Assembly: GCA_045598345.1 (NCBI GenBank)
Contig: JAZLLX010000048.1
Location: 1-64,000, forward strand
Source: Phascolarctobacterium_B sp045598345
GTDB taxonomy: Bacteria > Bacillota > Negativicutes > Acidaminococcales > Acidaminococcaceae
Reading direction: 5' to 3'
Length of the DNA stretch: 64,000 nucleotides
Shown here: in pieces, positions 34,723-43,394 of the stretch
Layout: each line of letters opens with the position of its first letter
Position numbering within the stretch: position 1 is the first letter of the stretch
Position numbers and translations under genes: made by a program
Notes under the pieces: generated by a model
The model's database searches: none
Seen by the model: the letters and a program-made list of their open reading frames with translations, nothing else
What the model was told of the DNA's origin: nothing

Positions 34723-35942
34723 GCAATTTGTTTAATGAATCAATCAAGATGGCTTTAGACGGGATGTTGGGAAACAAAATGCGTACACTTCTGACTTTGT
34801 TGGGTATTATCATCGGCGTGGGCGCCGTGATTGCCATGGTGTCTTTGGGATTTGGGGTAAAAGAGAGCATTAAAGAAAATATTTCCAAACTTGGCAGCAA
34901 CACCCTGATGGTAATGAGCGGTGGGCGTACTGCCACGGGTGCCAGGATTGCCAGCGGTGAGGGGGCAAAGCTTACAGTTGATGATATGGAAGCCATTTCC
35001 AAACAGGTTGACGATGTCGCCGGCATCAGTGCTACGGTGAGCCGCAGTTACCAAATGATTTATGGCAATCAGAACTGGACAAGCCGTGTGGAAGGCACTA
35101 CCCCCAGCCATTTCAGCATTCAGAATTATGAATTGTCGGACGGCAGAATTTTCGGGCAAAGGGATTTGAACAGCCGTAACAGGGTGGCGGTACTTGGCAA
35201 GACCGTGGCCACCAATCTGTTTGAAAATGAAGACCCGGTTGGGCAGACCATTCGTATTAACAAGGCACCGTTTCAGGTTATCGGGGTATTGAAAGAAAAG
35301 GGTCAGGCCGGTGGCGGCATGAATCAGGACGATGTGGTTTTTGTACCTTTGACTACTGCCATGAACCGGATGATGGGTATCACTTATGTGCAAAGAATCA
35401 CCATTCAAGCCAAGAATGAAAATGTAATTGACGATGTACAGGCAGAGGTGGAACAGGTCTTGCGGATGCGGCATAAGATAAAGGATGGCGCCTATGATGA
35501 CTTCACCATCAACAATATGGCCGCAGTAATGGAAACCATGATGTCCACAGCCAATACAATCACCATGCTTTTAGGTTGTATTGCGGCAATTTCCCTGTTG
35601 GTCGGCGGTATTGGGATTATGAATATTATGTTGGTTTCTGTAACGGAGCGGACACGGGAAATTGGTATTCGTAAGGCATTGGGGGCAACATATGACAATA
35701 TTCTTCTGCAATTTCTAATTGAGGCCATGGTTATCGGCATAGTGGGCGGTTTCTTTGGTGTGGTACTGGGCGTGGGGGCCAGTTATGCCATCAGTTTCTT
35801 TTTGGAATGGAAGACAGTTATCAGCGTTGGCGCCATTGTAATTGCGGTGGCATTCAGCGTGGGGATTGGCTTGTTCTTTGGTATTTATCCGGCGAGAAAA
35901 GCGGCACTTTTGGACCCCATTGATGCATTAAGATATGAATAA
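34719..35942 (+). CDS. ABC exporter permease (MacB/FtsX type)
   Basis: 407 residues: one N-terminal transmembrane segment (LLTLLGIIIGVGAVIAMVSL), a periplasmic MacB_PCD domain of about 230 residues, then three C-terminal segments including the FtsX signature ERTREIGIRKALGAT. The start is GTG and overlaps the ATPase stop. With the two preceding genes it forms a tripartite MacAB-like exporter; candidate cargoes are macrolides, peptides, heme-like compounds or outer-membrane lipids, which the sequence does not distinguish. Confidence 0.9.
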   Translation: MSNLFNESIKMALDGMLGNKMRTLLTLLGIIIGVGAVIAMVSLGFGVKESIKENISKLGSNTLMVMSGGRTATGARIASGEGAKLTVDDMEAISKQVDDVAGISATVSRSYQMIYGNQNWTSRVEGTTPSHFSIQNYELSDGRIFGQRDLNSRNRVAVLGKTVATNLFENEDPVGQTIRINKAPFQVIGVLKEKGQAGGGMNQDDVVFVPLTTAMNRMMGITYVQRITIQAKNENVIDDVQAEVEQVLRMRHKIKDGAYDDFTINNMAAVMETMMSTANTITMLLGCIAAISLLVGGIGIMNIMLVSVTERTREIGIRKALGATYDNILLQFLIEAMVIGIVGGFFGVVLGVGASYAISFFLEWKTVISVGAIVIAVAFSVGIGLFFGIYPARKAALLDPIDALRYE

Positions 35943-36015
35943 GAAAACTTCCTTGTCGGAATATTGGGGGGCATTGTGGCGGTATTGCCAAACTCCCAAG
36001 GCAAAATTTGACTTG

Positions 36016-36054
36016 AAGGATCGGGCGAATGCTCTGATCCTTTTCGTCTTTTTA
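36016..36054 (+). terminator. predicted terminator of the exporter operon
   Basis: AAGGATC pairs with GATCCTT across a 13-nt loop, then TTCGTCTTTTT, about 75 nt after the permease stop. Confidence 0.65.
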
Positions 36055-36073
36055 ATATTTGCAATTCAATACC

Positions 36074-36102
36074 TTGTTAAGTTGTTAATAAAATGATATA
36101 AT
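36074..36102 (+). promoter_or_regulatory. predicted promoter of the nadD operon
   Basis: TTGTTA (36074-36079), 17 nt, TATAAT (36097-36102), about 30 nt before nadD. Confidence 0.6.
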
Positions 36103-36134
36103 ACACTAATATATCAAAATGGAGTATTGTGGCG

Positions 36135-36734
36135 ATGAAAGCATTGGGCATTTTGGGCGGCAGTTTTGATCCTATTCACAAGGGGCATATAATGCTTGCC
36201 CAGGATGTTTATGAAAAATTAGATTTGGAACGTATCATCTTCGTTCCCGCCTATGTGGCACCGCATAAAATTGGGCAAAGTTATGCCTCGCCGGAAGACC
36301 GTTTCCGTATGACGGAGTTGGCGGTTGACGGGATTCCGCATTTTGGCGTCAGTGATGTGGAATTCAAAAAGAAAGGCATAAGTTATACTTTTGAAACCCT
36401 GCGGATAATGAAACAGCAATTTCCCAATCAGGATTTGTATTTCATTATCGGTGCGGACAGTGTGCCGCAACTTGACAGCTGGCATCATATTGATGAGATT
36501 TTTGATTTGGCAAAGTTTGCCGTGGTGTTCCGTCCGGGATATGAGGGTGAAATTGCCCTTGCCAAAGAGCGTATCGGGAAAAATGCGGAAAAATTAATCA
36601 TGATACAAACTCCAGAATATGCTGTTTCCAGCACTTTGGTACGGAACAATATTGTAAAAAAATTACCTTTGACAGGATTGGTAACACCGCTGGTCGGGCA
36701 GTATATTCAAGAGCATCATCTTTACGAAAAATGA
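36135..36734 (+). CDS. nadD: nicotinate-nucleotide adenylyltransferase
   Basis: 199 residues. The nucleotidyltransferase motif is GGSFDPIHKGH at the N-terminus, and the C-terminal SSTLVR matches the ISSTxIR signature. It makes nicotinate adenine dinucleotide for NAD synthesis. The ATG at 36135 is chosen because it lies 10 nt after GGAG; a GTG six bases earlier has only 4 nt of spacing. The stop overlaps yqeK (ATGA), the common Firmicute order. Confidence 0.94.
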   Translation: MKALGILGGSFDPIHKGHIMLAQDVYEKLDLERIIFVPAYVAPHKIGQSYASPEDRFRMTELAVDGIPHFGVSDVEFKKKGISYTFETLRIMKQQFPNQDLYFIIGADSVPQLDSWHHIDEIFDLAKFAVVFRPGYEGEIALAKERIGKNAEKLIMIQTPEYAVSSTLVRNNIVKKLPLTGLVTPLVGQYIQEHHLYEK

Positions 36735-37300
36735 ATTTTGAAGAAATGCGTGCAAAATTGCAAAGTGAACTAAAACCGTCACGTTATACCCATTCTTTTA
36801 GAGTTTATGAAATGGCTATGGAGATGGCAAAATGGTATGGAATGCCAACGGAGAAACTGGCTGTCGCCGCTCTTTTGCATGATTGCGGAAGAAAGATTGA
36901 AGTTCAAAACAGTGTACAACAGGCACTGGCATGGAATCTTGAGGTTGATGAGGTGGAACGGCAACAGCCGATTTTACTTCATCAAAAATTGGGAGCATAT
37001 TTGGCTGAACAGGAATATGGTATTGAGGACAAAGAAATTTTGAAAGCGATTGCTTCACATACCACCGGCGATAAGGGGATGAGTATGATGGCTCAGGTGG
37101 TGTATTTGGCAGATATGACAGAGCCGGGCAGGGTATATGACGGTGTGGAGGAATTGCGGGCTGTTGCAAAGCAGGATTTGCGTTTGGGAATGATTAGTTG
37201 CTATGCCAATACTATGAATTATCTTTTGCAGCAGGGATTGTTGATTCATCCCAGATGTGTTGAAGGATATAATGAACTTTTAATTCAGGGAGAAAGATAG
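36731..37300 (+). CDS. yqeK: YqeK-family HD-domain hydrolase
   Basis: 189 residues. The HD-domain marks are RYTHSFRVYEMA (His), LLHDCGRK (HD pair), the HQKLGAYLAEQEYG region, AIASHTTG and VVYLADMTEPGR. YqeK proteins hydrolyse Ap4A symmetrically. Overlap with nadD supports coupling. Confidence 0.9.
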   Translation: MNFEEMRAKLQSELKPSRYTHSFRVYEMAMEMAKWYGMPTEKLAVAALLHDCGRKIEVQNSVQQALAWNLEVDEVERQQPILLHQKLGAYLAEQEYGIEDKEILKAIASHTTGDKGMSMMAQVVYLADMTEPGRVYDGVEELRAVAKQDLRLGMISCYANTMNYLLQQGLLIHPRCVEGYNELLIQGER

Positions 37301-37308
37301 TCGGAGAA

Positions 37309-39162
37309 ATGGAAGAAAAAGATTTGCTTGCGATTAGACAGGACATGGACAAAAGGCGCCTGGAAATCGAAAAGGAAATTGAAGAGAAGCGTCAGGCGGT
37401 AGAACTGGAAATTGCCAAAAAACGCAAAGAACTTGATGACCGCTTGAACAGCCAACGTCACGAAATGATGCGCCGCCATGATGAACAGGTCAAAAATATG
37501 AAACGGCAGATTGACGCACGGGAACTTGCCGCACGCATTGAGGCCGAGTTTAATGCGGGTAAAGAATTGGTGGAGTCGGGTATTGTTGGAGTTGAACCGC
37601 AACCGCTAAAACATGCTCAAAATTTGACGGCGGATGCGGATGTTTTAATGCAAAAGGTGTTGGCCGCAACAATGGCACAAAAAGAGGCGGAACGCAGGGC
37701 AAAAGAGGAAGAAGAAGCCAAGAAAAAAGCACAGGAAGAGGCGGAACGCAGGGCTAAAGAGGAAGAAGAAACCAAGAGAAAAGCACAAGTAGAGGCGGAA
37801 CGCAAGGCGAAAGAGGAAGAAGTAGCCAAGAGAAAAGCTCAGGAAGAGGCGGAACGCAGGGCCAAAGAGGAAGAAGAAAGTAAGAGAAAAGCACAGGCAG
37901 AGGCGGAACGTAAGGCCATAAAGGAAGAAACCAAAAGAAAAGCGGAAGAACAGGAATTGTTGTTTAAGGCCAAAGAAGAAGCAAAGAAAAAAGAGGAAGA
38001 AATCAGACATAGGGCGGCAGTAGAAGCAGCGGCCAAAAAGGCGGAAGAGCAACGGAAAAAACTTGAAGAAATAGAGAGAGCAAAAAAGAAGACAGAACAA
38101 AAGGAACCGGAAAAACAAGCGGAAACACTGACAGGGATTAGTGAAGAAAACGGGGATGAACAACAGGACGATATGAGGAAAAAAAATAAAATCCACTGGG
38201 GAAGATTAATTTGTTTTATTCTTGCAGTTATTTTGATTGCCCTGATTTTCTTCTTTGGAACAGTATTTGTTGTACGCTATTTTATACAGGACAAGGATGT
38301 GGCAGTAGTTTATCCCCGCAGCAAGATAGTCACCCAGGCAGGTGAAAATGGTGGTGCAGGGGACAGCGGAGAAAAAATTGAAACGGTGGCGGACGAACGG
38401 ATAAATGTTTTGGTCATGGGCAGTGATTACGGTGACAGTGAAGCGGAGCAGGATGAACCTAAACGCACTGATGCCATGATGCTCCTCAGTTTTGACCCGG
38501 AAAAGGAAAGAGTTTCAGTACTCAGCATTCCCAGGGACACTATGGTAATTTTGCCGGGACACAAATTGCCGGAAAAGATAAATGCGGCTTATGCTTTTGG
38601 CGGTGTGATGATGGCAAAGCAGACAGTGGCAAATCTTTTGGGAGTGCCCATTACCCATTATGCTTTGGCGGACTGGCAGGCATTTACCAAGGTTGTGGAT
38701 TTAATCGGCGGCGTGGATTTGCTGGTGGAACATGATATGAAATATGATGACCCCTATGCAAATTTACATATAGACCTGAAACAAGGATTCCAACATTTGA
38801 ACGGGCAACAGGCAGGGCAATATGTGCGGTACCGCAGCGATGAATTGGGGGATATTGGCAGGGCGCAACGTCAGCAAAAATTCTTAAGGGCGGCCATGGA
38901 GCAGATGTTCAGTGTGTCTAATGTGACGAAGATTCCTTCGCTTATCAGCACGGTCTGCAATTATGTGGAAACGGATATGAACATAATGACTATGTTGCGG
39001 GCCGTTAACAGTGTGAAAATAACAAGTAAGGAACGGCTAAAATCAAGCACTTTGGGCGGGGATTTTGTGGAAGAAAATGATATCAGTTATTGGAAGACGG
39101 ACGAGGCGGCGATTAGAAAGGCCTTGCAGGATTTGGAAATACCCAGCAGCAAGTTAAAATAA
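37309..39162 (+). CDS. LytR-CpsA-Psr (LCP) protein with a long cytoplasmic coiled coil
   Basis: 617 residues. Residues 1-290 are highly charged coiled coil with imperfect repeats of the form AERRAKEEEE-KRKAQ. One transmembrane helix (FILAVILIALIFFFGTVFVV) lies near 300-320. The LCP catalytic domain (about 355-510) has VLVMGSDYG, RTDAMMLLSFD, VSVLSIPRDTMV and GGVDLLVEHDM. LCP enzymes attach polymers to peptidoglycan or outer-envelope acceptors. It follows yqeK as usual, but such a long TolA-like cytosolic stalk is not typical of the family; most members have a short N-terminus. Confidence 0.88.
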   Translation: MEEKDLLAIRQDMDKRRLEIEKEIEEKRQAVELEIAKKRKELDDRLNSQRHEMMRRHDEQVKNMKRQIDARELAARIEAEFNAGKELVESGIVGVEPQPLKHAQNLTADADVLMQKVLAATMAQKEAERRAKEEEEAKKKAQEEAERRAKEEEETKRKAQVEAERKAKEEEVAKRKAQEEAERRAKEEEESKRKAQAEAERKAIKEETKRKAEEQELLFKAKEEAKKKEEEIRHRAAVEAAAKKAEEQRKKLEEIERAKKKTEQKEPEKQAETLTGISEENGDEQQDDMRKKNKIHWGRLICFILAVILIALIFFFGTVFVVRYFIQDKDVAVVYPRSKIVTQAGENGGAGDSGEKIETVADERINVLVMGSDYGDSEAEQDEPKRTDAMMLLSFDPEKERVSVLSIPRDTMVILPGHKLPEKINAAYAFGGVMMAKQTVANLLGVPITHYALADWQAFTKVVDLIGGVDLLVEHDMKYDDPYANLHIDLKQGFQHLNGQQAGQYVRYRSDELGDIGRAQRQQKFLRAAMEQMFSVSNVTKIPSLISTVCNYVETDMNIMTMLRAVNSVKITSKERLKSSTLGGDFVEENDISYWKTDEAAIRKALQDLEIPSSKLK

Positions 39163-39164
39163 AC

Positions 39165-40049
39165 ATGGATGACAAAATCAAAGTGAAGAAACTCAGACCC
39201 GGTGATGTGGTGACTTTGAAAGTTGCACGACTGGCAGATATGGGAGCATTTTTGGATGCCGGCACGGGGGATACTAAGGATGATATTCTTCTTCACAAAC
39301 AACAACAGAACAGGGAATTAAAAGTCGGTGATGAAGTAACCGTATGGTTATACTTGAACAACCGTTCCATGCTTACCGCCAGTACCAAATTGCCTAAAAT
39401 GAAAGAAGGGCAGTTGGGGTATGTGAAGGTCTTGAATGTAACCAAGGATGGCGGCTTTGTGGATATTGGGGCAGAGCGGGGAATCTTTCTGCCGTACAGC
39501 CAGATGCGGGGACATGTGAACCCCGAACAAATGGTGTGGGTGAAACTGTACCGGGATAAGAGCGGACGGCAGGCAGTGACCATGCGGGTGGAAGATGATA
39601 TGCTTGCGGCATCCAGACCGGTGGAAGGCATTAAAGTTGGGGATATGGTGGAAGGAACTATTTATAACATTCTTCCGGAAGGATTTTTTATATTCACCCG
39701 CAAACGCAATATCGGCTTTTTACACAGGGATGAGGCATTGGGTCAGAGATTAGATTTCGGTCAAATGATTACGGCCAGGGTAATTTTTCTCCGTGAAGAC
39801 GGGCGGATGAATTTGTCCTTGCGGTTGCAAAAAGAGGATGCCTTGGAAGTTGATGCCACTGCAATTTTGAAGGTCTTGCAGGAACGGGGCGGCAAGATGC
39901 CTTATTGGGATGACACCCCACCAAGCATTATTAAGGCAAAATTCAATATCAGTAAGGCCGCATTTAAGCGGGCGTTGGGACATCTGATGAAACAGGGGAA
40001 AATCAGGCAGGAGAACGGATGGACAGTACTTTTGGCAGGTGATAATTAA
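39165..40049 (+). CDS. cvfB: CvfB-family S1-domain RNA-binding protein
   Basis: 294 residues with several S1-like repeats (LGYVKVLNVTKDGGFVDIGAE and GDMVEGTIYNILPEGFFIF) and the C-terminal winged-helix domain typical of YitL/CvfB (PPSIIKAKFNISKAAFKRAL, then HLMKQGKI). In staphylococci CvfB affects virulence gene expression by binding RNA. It starts 2 nt after the LCP gene. This is the position where Firmicutes often have rsfS; no rsfS is seen here. Confidence 0.88.
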   Translation: MDDKIKVKKLRPGDVVTLKVARLADMGAFLDAGTGDTKDDILLHKQQQNRELKVGDEVTVWLYLNNRSMLTASTKLPKMKEGQLGYVKVLNVTKDGGFVDIGAERGIFLPYSQMRGHVNPEQMVWVKLYRDKSGRQAVTMRVEDDMLAASRPVEGIKVGDMVEGTIYNILPEGFFIFTRKRNIGFLHRDEALGQRLDFGQMITARVIFLREDGRMNLSLRLQKEDALEVDATAILKVLQERGGKMPYWDDTPPSIIKAKFNISKAAFKRALGHLMKQGKIRQENGWTVLLAGDN

Positions 40050-40081
40050 AAGTCAAACTTTTTGAAAAAAGTTTGACTTTT
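40048..40081. terminator. intrinsic terminator after cvfB overlapping the groES promoter
   Basis: AAAAGTCAAAC pairs with GTTTGACTTTT around an A/T-rich loop, with a T run on each strand. Its right arm contains the -35 box of the groES promoter. Confidence 0.8.
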
Positions 40082-40123
40082 AATTATATAATGGTATAAT
40101 ATTTTCCTAGGCAAAGTTGCCTA
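40073..40123 (+). promoter_or_regulatory. groES-groEL promoter with a non-CIRCE palindromic operator
   Basis: TTGACT (40073-40078), 16 nt, TATAAT (40095-40100). Immediately downstream, over the expected start point, is the perfect palindrome TAGGCAA-AG-TTGCCTA (40108-40123). The standard HrcA target CIRCE (TTAGCACTC, 9 nt, GAGTGCTAA) is not in the 120-nt gap. Confidence 0.7.
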
Positions 40124-40170
40124 AAGCATGTTTTTTATAATTTTTATAAAAGTGAAGGAGGAGAAAAAAG

Positions 40171-40482
40171 ATGTTAAAACCACTTTCTGACAATGTTCTG
40201 GTGGAAGTTGTTGAACAGTTGGCAAAGACAGCCAGCGGTATTTATTTGCCGGATACTGCATCCAAGGAGAAACCCCAAACAGGCAAGGTTGTTGCTGTGG
40301 GTGACGGACGGCTGATGGACAATGGCACAGTTGTTAAGGTTGATGTTGCTGTTGGTGACGAGGTTTTGTTTGCCAAGTATGCCGGAACTGAAGTCAAGAT
40401 TGAGGGCAAGGATTATTTGTTAATCCCCGGCCGTGAGATTTTGGCAAAGTTTGAAAAAACAGCAAAAGCAAAAAAGAAATAA
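40171..40482 (+). CDS. groES: co-chaperonin GroES
   Basis: 103 residues, slightly longer than usual owing to a lysine-rich C-terminal tail. The start MLKPLSDNVLVEVVEQ, the mobile-loop region (KTASGIYLPDTASKEKPQTG) and the YAGTEVKIEGKDYLLIPGREILA segment are typical. It caps GroEL during folding. GAAGGAGGAG lies upstream, and groEL follows after 13 nt. Confidence 0.95.
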   Translation: MLKPLSDNVLVEVVEQLAKTASGIYLPDTASKEKPQTGKVVAVGDGRLMDNGTVVKVDVAVGDEVLFAKYAGTEVKIEGKDYLLIPGREILAKFEKTAKAKKK

Positions 40483-40495
40483 GAGGTGATGAAAA

Positions 40496-42115
40496 ATGGC
40501 TAAACAAATTAAGTTTAATGAAGAAGCGCGCCGCAGTTTGGAACGGGGCGTAAATGCATTGGCGGATGCCGTAAAAGTAACTTTGGGACCCAAGGGCCGC
40601 AATGTGGTGCTGGACAAAAAATTTGGCGCACCCATGATTACCAATGACGGCGTTACCATTGCCAAAGAAATTGAACTGGAAGACCCTTTTGAAAACATGG
40701 GGGCGCAACTGGTCAAGGAAGTTGCCACCAAGACCAATGATGTGGCAGGTGACGGTACCACTACCGCAACCCTTTTGGCACAGGCCATGATTAGGGAAGG
40801 GATGCGGAATGTGGCGGCAGGCGCCAACCCTATGATTGTGAAGAAAGGTATTCAAAAGGCAGTGGATGTGGTGGTGGAAGAATTGAAAGCCGTATCCAAG
40901 ACCGTAAAGACCAAAAAGGCGAAAGCACAGGTTGCCGCCATCTCCGCTGGGGATGAGGCCATTGGCGAATTGATTAGTGAAGCAATGGAAAAAGTTGGTG
41001 ATGACGGAGTTATCACTGTGGAAGAATCCAAGACCATGGAAACCATGTTGGAAACTGTGGAAGGTATGCAGTTTGACCGTGGGTACATCAGTCCCTATAT
41101 GGCGACAGACCCTGACAAGATGGAAGCCGCTATGAACAATCCTTTGGTGTTGATTACTGACCGTAAAATCAACATGATTTCCGATATTATGCCTGTTTTG
41201 GAAAAGGTTGTACAAGGCGGTCGGGAATTGTTGATTATTGCGGAAGATGTGGAAGGGGAAGCGCTTGCCACATTGGTAGTGAACAAATTGCGTGGCACTT
41301 TTAAGGCAGTTGCTGTTAAGGCCCCCGGCTTTGGTGACCGCAGAAAAGCAATGTTGCAGGATATTGCGGTTTTGACCGGTGCAACGGTTATCAGCGAGGA
41401 AGTTGGCAGAAAATTAGATTCCGCTACTTTGGAGGATTTGGGTCAGGCAGGTCAGGTAAGGGTCTCCAAAGAAATGACCACCATTGTTGAAGGTATGGGC
41501 AACAAGAAGGAGATTGAAGCAAGAGTTGCCCAAATCCGTACTCAAATTGGTGAAACAACTTCTGATTTTGACAGGGAAAAATTGCAGGAACGCTTGGCAA
41601 AATTGGCTGGCGGTGTTGCCGTTATCAAGGTTGGCGCTGCGACAGAAGTGGAATTAAAAGAAAAGAAATTGCGTATTGAAGATGCTTTGAACGCAACCCG
41701 TGCCGCTGTGGCAGAGGGAATTGTAGCCGGTGGTGGTACTGCTTTGTTGCAGACCCAGACCGCTTTGGAAAAACTTAAAGTTTCCGGCGATGAAAAGACA
41801 GGCGTGGAAATTGTAAAACGCTCCATTGAAGAGCCGGTACGCCAAATTGCCAATAACTGCGGCTTGGAAGGTGCGGTGATTGTGGAGGACATCCGTAAGG
41901 GTAAGAAAGGTGTCGGCTTTGACGCTTTGAAGGAACAATATGTGGATATGATTGCCGCAGGCATTGTTGACCCCACAAAGGTTACCCGCAGCGCTTTGCA
42001 AAATGCGGCAAGTATTGCCGCTATGGTTTTGACAACGGAAAGTTTGGTGGCAGACCTTCCGCAAAAGGAAACACCAATGCCCGGCGGAGCACCCGGCGGA
42101 ATGCCCATGATGTAA
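40496..42115 (+). CDS. groEL: chaperonin GroEL
   Basis: 539 residues. The ATP-binding signature is AGDGTTTATLLAQAM, with the substrate-binding apical domain between, and the usual glycine-methionine tail (PGGAPGGMPMM). It forms the folding chamber with GroES. A good AGAGGTGAT site precedes the ATG. No second groEL is in the window. Confidence 0.97.
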   Translation: MAKQIKFNEEARRSLERGVNALADAVKVTLGPKGRNVVLDKKFGAPMITNDGVTIAKEIELEDPFENMGAQLVKEVATKTNDVAGDGTTTATLLAQAMIREGMRNVAAGANPMIVKKGIQKAVDVVVEELKAVSKTVKTKKAKAQVAAISAGDEAIGELISEAMEKVGDDGVITVEESKTMETMLETVEGMQFDRGYISPYMATDPDKMEAAMNNPLVLITDRKINMISDIMPVLEKVVQGGRELLIIAEDVEGEALATLVVNKLRGTFKAVAVKAPGFGDRRKAMLQDIAVLTGATVISEEVGRKLDSATLEDLGQAGQVRVSKEMTTIVEGMGNKKEIEARVAQIRTQIGETTSDFDREKLQERLAKLAGGVAVIKVGAATEVELKEKKLRIEDALNATRAAVAEGIVAGGGTALLQTQTALEKLKVSGDEKTGVEIVKRSIEEPVRQIANNCGLEGAVIVEDIRKGKKGVGFDALKEQYVDMIAAGIVDPTKVTRSALQNAASIAAMVLTTESLVADLPQKETPMPGGAPGGMPMM

Positions 42116-42122
42116 TTCAAAC

Positions 42123-42158
42123 AAAAAAATGGCTTCGGCGTTGCCGAAGTCATTTTTT
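42123..42158. terminator. bidirectional terminator after groEL
   Basis: ATGGCTTCGGC-GTT-GCCGAAGTCAT with an A run before and TTTTTT after, between convergent genes. It overlaps the last codons of the minus-strand gene by two bases. Confidence 0.85.
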
Positions 42159-42753
42159 ATTCCACGGGTTTTTCGTCAATCATGTGAACAATGTTTATAT
42201 TTTTGCAGTTGTTCTCTACAATGTTTTCCATATACGGCGCCAGCCATTCAGGTTTCACATAGGACTTTGGCAGGGTGGCGAGGCAGAACGCCGCCGCATC
42301 GCTTTCGGGGATGACCGGCAGTTTGGCAATTTTTCTGCCAAGAAAACGCATTACCTGCAAAATGGCGGTTGCCTCATCAAGCACATCATTGGTCGCCAGT
42401 TCCAATGTCTGAATAACGGTAGAATACGCCTTTTTCATCTTTTGCGTGCTGCGTTTGGAAAGGGCGGGGTTCTTTTTGATAATTTCAATATCCTTCTGCA
42501 AGTCCGCATTGCTTTCAAGATAGAGGTTGAACTTAAACAAACTCAATTCCCGTTTGGCATCGGTGTATTGTTGTTCCGTCCAGTTGAAAGGCAGGGCGAC
42601 AATCTTGTCCAAGGCGGCTTTAATCTCACGGGGAGTGCGGGAACTTTTGGACATCTTTTCCAGTTGCCACGAGTTTAAGATTTGCACCGCTTCCAATTGC
42701 AGTTTCTTTTTCATGCGGTAGCGTTTGCAACATTCTTTTTGTTCTAATTTCAT
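42157..42753 (-). CDS. hypothetical helical protein
   Basis: 198 residues from the ATG at 42753, which follows AAAGGAT; the open frame extends further upstream without a ribosome site. It is rich in Lys, Glu and Leu and predicted mainly alpha-helical (IKAALDKIVALPFNWTEQQ, then LQKDIEIIKKNPALSKRS). It shows no signal peptide, membrane segment or motif I recognise. It is convergent with groEL and upstream carries the third conserved-flank hairpin element. Confidence 0.6.
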   Translation of the reverse strand: MKLEQKECCKRYRMKKKLQLEAVQILNSWQLEKMSKSSRTPREIKAALDKIVALPFNWTEQQYTDAKRELSLFKFNLYLESNADLQKDIEIIKKNPALSKRSTQKMKKAYSTVIQTLELATNDVLDEATAILQVMRFLGRKIAKLPVIPESDAAAFCLATLPKSYVKPEWLAPYMENIVENNCKNINIVHMIDEKPVE

Positions 42754-42787
42754 AATTTTAATCCTTTCGTTTTGCTTTTCAAGTTTC

Positions 42788-42870
42788 AAACAGCAAAAAT
42801 TGATTTCTAAAATGGCGATAGTTTGATATAAAATGTCGCCATTCTGAAAACGACTTTTCGCAGTTTTTTT
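42788..42870. other. conserved-flank, variable-stem hairpin element, copy 3
   Basis: CAAACAGCAAAAATTG, then the stem AATGGCGA (42811-42818) with TCGCCATT (42836-42843), then GACTTTTCGCAGTTTTTTT. The flanks match copies 1 and 2 near 11 kb while the stem is different. It lies 35 nt upstream of the start of the minus-strand hypothetical gene. Confidence 0.6.
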
Positions 42871-42917
42871 CGTTTCAAACTGTGTGTTCATTATAAAACT
42901 TTTTGTTTCGTGTGGCA

Positions 42918-43330
42918 AGAGGGAAGTGAGGGTAATGAGTAATTAGTAATTAGTAATGAGTAATTAGAAATTGTGGTGGGATGTTCCTGTGATTATAGCA
43001 GGAAAGTCAGCATAATGCGAAAGTAACCCTCTCCCCGGGGAGAGGGGCAGGGGTGTGGGGAAAAGTACGATAGCAATTAGAAATGTGAAATTAGAAATTA
43101 GAAATTAGAAATGATGGTGGGATGTTCCTGTGATTAGAATTAGGTTTCAGGTTTGAGGTGTCAGGTTTCAGGAAAGTTTGCAGAGTGCGAACTCTTGGCC
43201 CCTTTGTAAAGGGGCTGTCAGCGAAAGGAACATAGGTGGCTGACTGGGGATTTTTCAATCAAAGGAACATATTACAATAATTTTTCATTTTTCATTTTTA
43301 ACTTTTAATTTCTTTGGTGATTAAATACTC
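42918..43330. repeat. composite intergenic repeat upstream of hsdM
   Basis: No gene. 7-nt units (TAATGAG, TAATTAG) at 42933-42968, motif copies at 42975 and 43116, a CCCTCTCC/GGAGAGGGG module at 43027-43047, GAAATTA units at 43087-43111, TTTCAGG and TGTCAGG units at 43144-43172, and an inverted motif copy (AATCAAAGGAACATATTACA) at 43257-43276 followed by TTTTTCA-type units. Together 43116-43276 reads as one element with internal cargo. Confidence 0.8.
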
Positions 43331-43336
43331 TCTTTG

Positions 43337-43366
43337 TTGTTTATTGACTGTAGTTTATGGTATAAT
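43337..43366 (+). promoter_or_regulatory. predicted hsdM promoter
   Basis: TATAAT at 43361-43366 with TTGTTT 18 nt upstream (43337-43342). A closer TTGACT (43344) is spaced only 11 nt and is unlikely to be the partner. Confidence 0.45.
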
Positions 43367-43394
43367 ATCTATAAACTAAGCAAGGAGAAAGCAA

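Noticed and set aside
40050..40170. CIRCE element upstream of groES
   Set aside because: No TTAGCACTC-N9-GAGTGCTAA or close variant is present; a different palindrome occupies the position.
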